Assembly: GCA_015227615.1 (NCBI GenBank)
Contig: JAALGZ010000083.1
Span: 1 to 64,000 of the forward strand
DNA length: 64,000 nucleotides
Origin: Labyrinthula sp. Ha
Taxonomy: Eukaryota; Sar; Bigyra; Labyrinthulida; Labyrinthulaceae
Reading direction: 5' to 3'
Shown in pieces: positions 55,197-64,000 of the stretch (the stretch's first letter is position 1; every line of letters begins with the position of its first letter). The position numbers and the translations under genes were made by a program. The notes below the pieces were generated by a model that saw nothing but the letters and a program-made list of their open reading frames with translations, did no database searches and was not told the origin of the DNA.

Positions 55197-56795
55197 CTAG
55201 TACTTATATTTCTAATCAAAAAACCAGCAAACCAATTGTTATGATCTATTTTATGTGGTAAAAGTCTTTGTTTGAACCCTTTGGGTGAGGGATAAATTAT
55301 CGAGTCTCTCTTCTCCTACCCTTTTCCCCTCTTGTCTTTATTCGCGAACTTAGTTTTCTATGGCTTAGTCATAATACAAACTCAAATAATACACAGAAAA
55401 CCAAGCATCCAACACATTTCCCTAAAAGACCACATTTATTCAAGAAGAAAAAGCAAATGTCACCTATGCTCTTTTAAGCTTTTTTCAAAAGTTTGATCCA
55501 TAAATTAAAGTTTTGATCTGTACGAATATGCTACGCTACTTTTCTACATAAATTTTTACAGGTGCCACAAGAATACAAAAGAAAATCAGGGGGATTTTCT
55601 GCTAATACTTGGAAAACAGATATATGTTCAAGCTTGTTGCTCTTCTAAACGCAGTTTCCCTTAATATACTGAAGATCACGATATGCGAAGATAATTTTGT
55701 TTGTTTTTGTGCTCCAATCCATATTTTCATATAGATTTTTAAACTTCACAGGAATTCAGTTTAGTTTCTTGGAGTATATGTTCAAAGGAGAAATAAGAAC
55801 AGTCTTGAAACATGGAAATACTACCCATTTAAAATATATTTTTACTATAGTAGTAGAATTTACACCAACAAAGTGCTCTAACAGCAGGATCAGCTGAGTT
55901 GTTTACTAGCAAACTGTTCAAATATCGTTATTTATTTAAGAGTAATTATTTAATTGAACTTAATAAAATTTTGCAGAAAAGGACTATGATGCTTCACTGT
56001 ACTTATATTCGAAGAACTCAGGGAAAGAAAAAGGCAACTTAGCTTAGAACTCGCTCCAATTACCGTTACTTAGAACTCCAGAACATTGGCACTACAACAC
56101 CGTGTACCATAACAGATTTTTTTCATATAAGCATAGCTTTACAGTTTTGCTGATGTTAAAAAATCTGGCACTGCCCGCTAAGCCAAGACCCAACATTCCA
56201 TTAATTATAGTTGTCCCTAACTTGTGGGGCTAGTACTTATTAAAGGCTTGAAGGTATGTAGAGCTGTTTGCCATTAATAGTTTTAGAAAATTTTGAGTAA
56301 ACCAAAAATATTGCAATTTCTAAGAATGTAACATGAAACCATATAAATGAAACATATGGAAATCTCTTGGCCATAAATTGAAATTTCTTAAGGTTTATGC
56401 ATAAATTCTCAAACTTACCCAGAGTTCCTTAAGAACATGCAAAAGAGAAACTATATCTTAACATAACTAAATTATAGTATAATTATGATGTTTTATTTCT
56501 TGCATTCATCTTTATCAGAAAGATTTCTTTGATTTTCTTTGATGCTGTACCTTAACTCCAGGTAGGTTCTTGTAAATATCTAATGCGTACCGAAAACGCA
56601 GAATGAAAAAAAAAGAATGGATCTTATATTTAAAATATTTTATTAAAGCTTAACATAACTTTTTAAGTTTACTTTTATTTTTCTTCATCTTAGCTCTCGT
56701 TTTATGTTTTTCCGTGGCCCCAGGCGAAGTAAAACCAGGTGTGGCACTGTTAAGAATGGATTGTATCAATGCCGCATTACCATGGAATCTTTACA
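55197..56795. other. gene-free stretch
   Basis: A short frame at 55697-55897 has no supporting features. The right end should hold the PEX19 promoter. Confidence 0.45.
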
Positions 56796-57614
56796 ATGTC
56801 AACACAAAACAAGAATGAGGAAAACTTGGATGATATCTTAAACTCCGCTCTGGACGATTTAGATTTAGATAACGATGAGAATGATAACAATCCAAAAGAT
56901 TCTGCTGAAACGATTCGAAATGCAGCAGAAACAAGCCGAAATCTTCAAGAAGAAAGCTTGGAGAACCTCAAGAAAACCTTGGACACAGAGAATGTTTCTT
57001 TGGAGGATTCATTCGCTTCTCTAATGAAAGATATGAATAACCCTGAGTTTACCAAAGATCTTGAGAATGCGATGAAAGTGCTGAATTCAGATCCTGATGC
57101 TGATATTTTGAAAGAACTTGGTGAGTCAGGTGATCCTGGATTTGCAGAAATGATGAAGAAATTAACTTCAGCAGCTTCTTCAAATGATGTGGAAAATATG
57201 GGCGAAGATATGATGCAGAAAATGCTTGGCGAATTTGAAAACTTAAGCCAAAAGGAGGGTTTTCAGGATCAAATTGATAAAATGATGGCAAAAGTTGTCT
57301 CTAAAGAGGTCATGTATGAACCAATTAAAGCAGTTTCGGAAGAGTTTCCCGCATTTTTAGCGGAGTTCAAAGACAAAAAATCTGAAAACTATCAAAACTA
57401 TGGGAAGCAATATCAATATTTTCAACAAATTGTTGGTGTCTATGAAACAGAACCTGAAAATTCAGAAAAACTGATGAAGTTAATGCAAGAGTTGCAAGAA
57501 TTTGGGAACCCTCCACAAGAAATTTTAGAAAAAGTGGCACCTGGAGCTGGACTAAATCCTCTTCTCAATATGCCAGGAGGAAAAGATGGAGTTCCAGATT
57601 GTCCACAAATGTAG
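56796..57614 (+). CDS. PEX19: PEX19, peroxisomal membrane protein chaperone and import receptor
   Basis: 272 residues from ATG 56796, chosen over ATG 56769 (9 codons earlier) because it has A at -3 and puts the PEX3-binding helix (NLDDILNSALDDLDL) near the N-terminus as in relatives. An acidic, disordered N-terminal half leads to the folded Pex19 domain with the signature VVSKEVMYEPIKAV (about 167-180), which binds membrane-protein targeting signals. The last four residues are CPQM, a farnesylation CaaX box as in animal and yeast PEX19. With PEX2 in the same window, it shows that the organism has peroxisomes. It faces the gene at 57684-58076 with a 69-bp gap. Confidence 0.95.
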   Translation: MSTQNKNEENLDDILNSALDDLDLDNDENDNNPKDSAETIRNAAETSRNLQEESLENLKKTLDTENVSLEDSFASLMKDMNNPEFTKDLENAMKVLNSDPDADILKELGESGDPGFAEMMKKLTSAASSNDVENMGEDMMQKMLGEFENLSQKEGFQDQIDKMMAKVVSKEVMYEPIKAVSEEFPAFLAEFKDKKSENYQNYGKQYQYFQQIVGVYETEPENSEKLMKLMQELQEFGNPPQEILEKVAPGAGLNPLLNMPGGKDGVPDCPQM

Positions 57615-57683
57615 AAAATTCACGTCAAAAATCTGCTTTTTTCTTATTTGTTAAATCTACGGTTTTAAAATTACTGACTCAAT

Positions 57684-58076
57684 TTACAAAGTTTCTTTGG
57701 CTAAATCAACACTTGTTGTATCTCCATCATTTCCCCTTCCTTCTTCAATATCCGTTTCAACTTCGTTAGAGTTAGATGGAGCAGATCTAACTGCTGGTTG
57801 CGGAACAAACTTCTCATCTGAATGCCCTTGGTAAGGATAAGGAGGTCGAATAGTAAGTTCCTTCTTTTCCTCAGGAGATACATCGAGAAGGTTCTTTTCT
57901 TCAGAAGAAGCAGATCCTAACTTAATATTGAGCATAGCTCCAATCGAACACAATCCCAATAAAGCGAGCACCGCAACTCCACCAATATTTGCGTCTAGGT
58001 CAACAGCTGCTGCCCCACCAGCAAAAGCAAGAGATCCAAAAGCTAACACACCAAGTACAAGAATTCTGGGATCCAT
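57684..58076 (-). CDS. small two-helix membrane protein (130 aa)
   Basis: Two hydrophobic segments at the N-terminus (about residues 4-24, ILVLGVLAFGSLAFAGGAAA, and 31-51, IGGVAVLALLGLCSIGAML) form a hairpin. An acidic cytosolic-type tail follows, with DVSPEEKKEL, a Pro/Tyr motif (PPYPYQGH) and Ser/Asp/Glu-rich ends. The first segment could also act as a signal peptide. Family not recognised. The start is ATG 58076 behind an A-rich leader. MYB-like palindromes lie about 200-300 bp upstream. Confidence 0.7.
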   Translation of the reverse strand: MDPRILVLGVLAFGSLAFAGGAAAVDLDANIGGVAVLALLGLCSIGAMLNIKLGSASSEEKNLLDVSPEEKKELTIRPPYPYQGHSDEKFVPQPAVRSAPSNSNEVETDIEEGRGNDGDTTSVDLAKETL

Positions 58077-58274
58077 TTCTATTTCCTTCTTATTTTATTT
58101 CTGGTCTACTAGAGTCACTTATTTTGTCGGTGTAAATATATTTTGGATATGCTGTATTTAATCAGTTAACGGCTCGTATTGGGAGCACTGATAGTGAATA
58201 TTTTGGGCAATCCCATTTTTGCGTTGTTTTCTAGATTCCATTCACATATAATATAATAGGTAGATATCATTATC

Positions 58275-58305
58275 ATTAACGGTAGCACGTTAGCTTACCG
58301 TTAAT
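58275..58305. promoter_or_regulatory. perfect inverted repeat ATTAACGGTA...TACCGTTAAT
   Basis: Ten-bp arms (58275-58284 and 58296-58305) flank an 11-nt loop, about 200 bp upstream of the ATG of the 57684-58076 gene. Each arm holds TAACGG, the core bound by many MYB proteins. A further TTAACGG lies at 58166-58172 and two AACGTT words at 58361-58378. A paired MYB-type site is inferred. Confidence 0.45.
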
Positions 58306-61300
58306 TTCCAATACTACTGGTCTTTAAATATTGAGAGGGAGAAAAGTATGTATATGTACTAACGTTATATTTAACGTTTCTACTATACCGATATCTAATG
58401 GAATACATAATTAGGATTATAATCTTCAGAATATACCAAATCTTGGTCTCGGTATTCTCTTAGAAAGAGTAAGTTTCATAAAATACTATTTTAGGGAAAC
58501 CCCTCATAAGTTAAGAACTTTTGGTTAGTGGCAAAGTTGAAAACAAAGAAACCATTACAAGAAGAGATACATGTTAGAGCGCCAATCGATACTTCCCAGT
58601 CAAAGAGAGTTAAGGTGTCTCTTTAATCAAAGTGGCGTCAATGAATGCTAGTAGCCTTAAAATTCAAAAACATGCAGGTTTATACTAACCTAGAACTATA
58701 TTATTTCTTCACATAGTAACATCTTGGTACTGCAGAAAGTTGAAATCAAAGGCTTGGAACATCTCGAATAGGAGGGCCGCATTTCACCATTCAGATTTGT
58801 TAGACTAGAAAGAAAAGATAGCCTGTTGAAGATTAAACAGAAATAATCGGGTTTTAGTATAGGAACGGGATGAGGGCCAACGGAGCCTTCTCGTAGACCA
58901 CAACTGTTGTATTTATACAAACATTTCAAGAAAAGTAAATAATCTCGAAAGATACTCAGCGCCATAGAAAATACCTCAAACAACACGTTATTAAAAGAAC
59001 CTACTTCCCCATTCCTGATCACACCAACATCATGTATTCTCTAGATAGGCACCACCTACAATGACTTTCCTTGAACCACCGACAACTCCAACAACTATCC
59101 AACTTTGCAACATATATAATACCCATCCAACTACCGCAAGATTAACGTAAGCTTCAACAATATTTGAGTCATTGTATCACGAAATGAAAAAAACCTACAG
59201 CAAGGAACACGCAGCTCAATGGAAAATATTCAAAGCAGCTATTCCTAATATCTCTCTCGGCGCAGCTCTGATACATCATGGATAGAGTCAATACAACTAG
59301 TACAGTTACGAAATCATCCTTTTCATTTCCTAAAACTGTCGTGTCTAGACCTCATGCTAAAGAAGCTTCTACATTACTCTTCTCTGCATTGGTAATTTTC
59401 CAAATTCGGCTTCTTTCTAGAAGCAACTACAAATATAGTCATCGCTTGTAGTATTGCTGATTCGCTGGAGGGGTTGTAGGTTCATAAGGAGAGAGTTTAA
59501 AGGGAAAGAGTTGGAACTACCATGAGCCATGCACTTGCTACGTGTTGTTTCTGCTAGCAATACCATTTTCACATTATAGAATTTAAGTTTGTTTACCTCA
59601 TAATGTATTCGTGCTAGAATCTAAAGCTACGATATGACTCACTAGCAGCACTATATTACTTCGAGGCTACATTATTTTATTACCCCGTGGCAGCAACAAA
59701 ACCTAATCTAAGCCCAAATTTACCCATTCTTCAAAACTAGATGCTTTTGATCGTTGCCATAGTTACTTGTCTATGGCAACAAACTTTAAAGAGTTCTTCG
59801 GAGGGAAAACCAGCATCTCACCTAAGTGGCGAAATGTCCTCAGTGAGTTCAAAAAATATTTAATGGAGAAGTCAAAGACAATGAGAATTTGGAGACATTC
59901 TTAGTACAGTGTTGAGAACAAAAGATACAGTTCATTATTAAACTATCAGCCCTACTTCTTCTCTTTAACTTACGAACCTCTGAATGGATTACATGCTTCG
60001 CTTCTATCAAGCAGAGTTCAAACAATACTAGTAAGAATATTCCCTGAATGAAGGAATGGTTTCCGATTTACCGAAAGTTCTTGCAAATTCATTATTCAAT
60101 AGAAGTAGATGAATTCAAAAGGTAGCTTACAGAGAAAATTAAAGCAAAGTACTAAGATCCCCGTAAATGCTGTTATTTCCAGCTAATATTAAGTTTACTT
60201 GGTTTCTTTGCTGTGAATCCTTCTGGATGCTGTATGCCTACTGAGAGAACTTTACAATATGAACTTGGAACATACGCTCAAGTAACATGGTTTTGTATAT
60301 AAGATTGTGGCTTGGGTGGTCTTGTGCTTAGATATATGACTTCAAACTCTCCAAATATTGTATTTAGAATAGCTAAAGTTAATAATAAAATTTACTGTAG
60401 AATTGGAGGTGTACAGTGCAAGTCCTTTATTCTTGTTGGCTGCATAAATTATGTTTAATTTTAAGATGGGACTGTAGTACTATAAATATTAAAAATGTCG
60501 ACATATATTACAGGAATCATGATATATTCTCTTCTTATCTCAACTCCAATCCCCATACCAAGCCTACACACATTAGCTTCATTTTGTCTTGTTCGAATCG
60601 ATGACTAATAAGCTTCAATGTACAAATTGATATTTCAAATAAGTGACAAAGAAAAATCATAATATGTAAATTGTCCAAAAAGATTAGTAAGATTAAATAT
60701 AAAATAGCAAACGAGTAAGTAGATAATCTGGCTTGAGTCTAATTCACGTCCTGGTTGTATTCATATACTAAAGTGACCAAAAACATAATATATATGAAGA
60801 TTGGAAAATTTTATGTGTTGAAACCCTTTGCGGTTTATCTCTATGTCCAGATCTGAGTTCAAATTAATATAAAGTTAGCTCTGTATGTAAATTAGAGTCA
60901 AGGTGATGGGGTTTATATATTGGAGAGAAACGTGGGACTGCTAAGAAATACATAGCAGCCCCTTGATGTTTGTTGCTCGAATATTTTAGCTTTCAAGCTA
61001 GATGAAGATTTTGTTCTGTGTTCAGATGTTGATGTTAATTATTCTATCTAAGCTCAGGGGAGGAAGCCATATGAAGGGCGAGTTGGAGAGCACCGATTTG
61101 AATCATATAGCTTTTTCTTGTGGGGCAAGAGCCTTTGATTCACAGATGGGCCAACGGCTTCGAATAAGGGTAACGTTATCGAGGCTGTTATTGACATATT
61201 TTATGATGTTCAGTTTAAGGATGGAAGATATTTTTTAACTGTTGAGATAATAAGAAGATTATTCTTGCGTTTTTTCTGTGATTTTTTAGTTACTACATCT

Positions 61301-64000
61301 ATTCTTCGCAAGTTTTTTATTGGGCTTAGGGAGCACATATTACCCCAATGACTGTTTTAATTTTTATGAGTAAGGCTATGTACTCATTATTGGTAAGAAT
61401 TTTGTAAGAGGGAGTTTGAGGCTCCTGGCTAGTTAGTATACCTAAATTCATATACTCTTATATTTTAGCTTCAGTAACTCGCAACTGAATATTATTTAAA
61501 AAATAAAAAAATCGATAGGTTTTTCTTTACATCTGGGATATATTTCAGTTCTCTAACATCGATTTTGGTCATCCTAGAATATTTTTGTTCCGGGTAAACG
61601 GAAGCAGCAGAAATCAGCACATTAAGCTCTTAATCTATTAAGTGTACGATACTTGAAGCTTTTGCATACATGAGGCTACCAAGATATGTTTTTGGATGAC
61701 AAGAAGATTCCATAGATTGAAAAGCCAGTTTTCATTTAATCGATTTTACAACCAGTGTTTTTTTTCGCAATTTTTACTAGGAATTTCCGGGTCAGTAAAG
61801 AATAGAATATGGCCATCAAGGGCGTTTTTATTTGGAAAGTCCCAGGAACCGCCATTGCAACCGAAACCATTGACCAGTTCCTATATCCTTTGGTCAAATA
61901 TAGGAAAACCAACTCGCTCTTCTCATGAAGAATGTCGTATTAATTTTTCTTCCATAGATTTTTGTCTGCTCTAAAAGGTTATCTAATTTATCTTATTTTA
62001 CTGGATGAGCTTACATAGGAGGTTCTACCAATTTGAATATTCTTACCCTTTATGTGATGTTAAAGCAGTTGGCAAATTTTGAAATCCGTTGCTTCAAGAC
62101 AGTATTTGCTTTCTACCTTCTATTTCAATCCCACAATGCTGTATAACTTTCTTGTTCCATATATCTTCCTTGTTTTAGCGATTGATTTCATGGGGGGGGG
62201 GTAACAGAGTGGATATCAATATTCCCAAAATATGAAATTATTCAATAAGTTGGAATGTTCATAAGTTTCTTTAAAATTTTCGAGTGTCATCGTTTATGAT
62301 CCTCTTAGTCATATTACTTATTTTGATAGTTATTGTGTTTCATAGCTGGTGACACCTTTGAAGAAGAGGTCATATCATCGATGAAATTTCTTCACCTAAC
62401 CTACAATTTTACGTTGGAGTAAAATTATATTTAGCTATACCTTGAACTAACATGTTAGGTTTTTATATTAACTTTGATTATTTTTTTGTACTCTAAAAAC
62501 TGAAACAAAGCTTTTATTCTTGTTTCTGCATTCTTCCATATATGTAAGTTCAATTTTTCTTGTAATCGACTACTCCTCTAAATAATTCACGATAATTGTG
62601 AACTTTTGATTCAGCATAGTTTGAATATTTTTCGGTAGTTGCAAAATTTTGCTTGAATAGCATTGAATGTGGTACTATATTAATATTACACGGAATTATG
62701 GTTCCAATAGATTAAAAATTGCAATGTGTCCCTTGTGTATCATTGAATATTGCCTTGTTTCTATTTTGATTGGAGCAATCTCAGCACCGAGTTTCTTGTA
62801 CATTATGATGGAATGTATTTATCGACGATTATCTATATATTTATTACTGGAATAGCAGGCGACATTTCATGGAGACAATATACTTTTATTCTTTCAACTT
62901 TATATAATGTTATGAGATCTGAATATGAATAGAGAGAATGGCTCTCAACCATTGTATAATTAATTTTTAAGTACTATTGATATTAACTGTTACAATTAAA
63001 GTAGAACAGGGATATTGTGTCTTGATTGCAAAAATTAAGCTATTGATTTTCAGGTAAATGTCTCGAACGATGTTTTTCTATTTATTTTAAAATATTTTAT
63101 TGAAAAAATAACTATTTCCATATACTTTTATTGGACAACTTATCGTGTAGAATATCATCGGAAGCCTTAACCCGGCTATATCTAAATTATAAAATAGTTT
63201 AGAAGAAAAATATAAGAAACTAATCTTGATAGTCATTATTCACAAATCTACAATCTTCTGGATTTAAAACATAAGACTGGAGTCAAATTAGAACTGACAA
63301 GGTGCAACTTCTATTATTTTTTCGATTAATGCTTAGATCAGTTAGACAGTAAGTTTCCAACTCTGATGGTGTAGGCAGTACTCTCTAGCGGAAGCATATA
63401 ATATTTCTTACGTGGAATAAAAAGTCAAAAATCATATCCCACAAAGAGCCAGTAATGCTCGAAATAAAAATACTACGGTATAACAAGCCATATAATAACA
63501 GAAAGGAAAATTACAGGCATAAATGTCATTTATAATCCCAATATTATCTTCCCCTTTCATCCAGGATTGAAATCATTTCCAGGGTGTTATAAACATAGCC
63601 CGTCACGAGGTTTTTATATATGTTTTTGCTGTAGGAATTTTGTCTTCCTGATTAACTCAATTAAGTTTAACCGAGTTTTCTACTGAACAGTTCCAATAAT
63701 CATTCGCTTATATAGCGTATACAGGTTAGCCAAAAAGAAACTTTAAACTACGAGAAACAACTCTTCATAGGATAGGCGCTCAAATTATAGTTATTACCCA
63801 GTAAAACTAGGCATAATGCTGCGTTTTTTCTAGAAGTCACAATCTACATGAATAGATACAATGTTTCATTAAGAGATACTCAGGACGTAATAATTAAGTC
63901 TTAGAGACATTATTTTAAATATCGCCCAAGACTTTATTCCCGGTGCTTTTAGTGATGATTGTTTGAATAGATAATGATGCATTGTATTTTTAAGTCTGAA
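58306..64000. other. gene-free stretch to the window end
   Basis: About 5.7 kb without a supportable gene. Around 61140-61370 on the plus strand a short coding-like frame appears (NVIEAVIDIFYDVQF, RYFLTVEIIRR), too short to classify. A run of about ten G lies near 62191-62201, unusual in this composition. No tRNA or rRNA was recognised. Confidence 0.45.

Noticed and set aside
61000-61980. Plus-strand coding-like pieces as a gene
   Set aside because: Open pieces are short, lie in different frames and match no family that I recognise. They are noted only under the gene-free stretch.
1-64000. Bacterial or organellar origin, CRISPR arrays, operons
   Set aside because: PEX2, PEX19, ERG24, a GPI-type surface family, introns and an LTR element are eukaryotic nuclear features. 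No regularly spaced direct repeats were seen.

Overview
The window is nuclear DNA of a single-celled eukaryote. Evidence: standard stop usage, genes for a PEX2 RING peroxin, PEX19 with a prenylation box, a delta-14 sterol reductase, a DDRGK1/UFBP1-like protein and a Dispatched-like RND protein, secreted proteins with GPI-type tails, an LTR retroelement, and spliceosomal introns of only 28 nt. The sequence is AT-rich, with small gene islands separated by kilobases of gene-poor DNA. Several secreted proteins carry an RxL motif just after the signal peptide, as is known in some stramenopile (diatom) secreted proteins. A stramenopile-type protist is therefore a reasonable but unproven guess; the very short introns are atypical for diatoms.

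Layout. 1-5140: right-hand part of a Ty3/gypsy chromovirus-type element with pol (reverse transcriptase, RNase H, integrase, chromodomain), followed by an extra reading frame for an MT-A70 adenine methyltransferase, a polypurine tract and the 3' LTR. 5141-11420: a minus-strand array of four copies of an unknown single-pass membrane protein: one cut off next to the LTR, one with a single in-frame TGA, one intact, one decayed. 13.95-15.35 kb: faint coding relic. 15.5-17.3 kb: small unknown protein tail-to-tail with the sterol reductase (ERG24). 23.5-26.6 kb: coiled-coil protein, cytochrome b5 and a helix-turn-helix protein resembling a domesticated transposase. 31.6-33.9 kb: DDRGK1-like gene tail-to-tail with PEX2, then a decayed secreted-protein gene. 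38.2-41.1 kb: Dispatched-like RND/SSD protein. 47.8-51.6 kb: four six-cysteine secreted proteins and a tail-anchored protein. 56.8-58.1 kb: PEX19 and a small membrane protein. The rest, including 58.3-64 kb, is gene-poor.

Systems present: peroxisome biogenesis (PEX2 in the matrix-import ubiquitin ligase, PEX19 in membrane-protein targeting), sterol synthesis and handling (ERG24, possibly cytochrome b5 and the sterol-sensing-domain protein), ER UFMylation (DDRGK1), and a young cell-surface family. The most unusual items are the retroelement that carries an N6-adenine methyltransferase, the pair of 28-nt introns, the TGA in place of a Cys codon in one paralog, and two convergent gene pairs whose stop codons lie only 4 bp apart.
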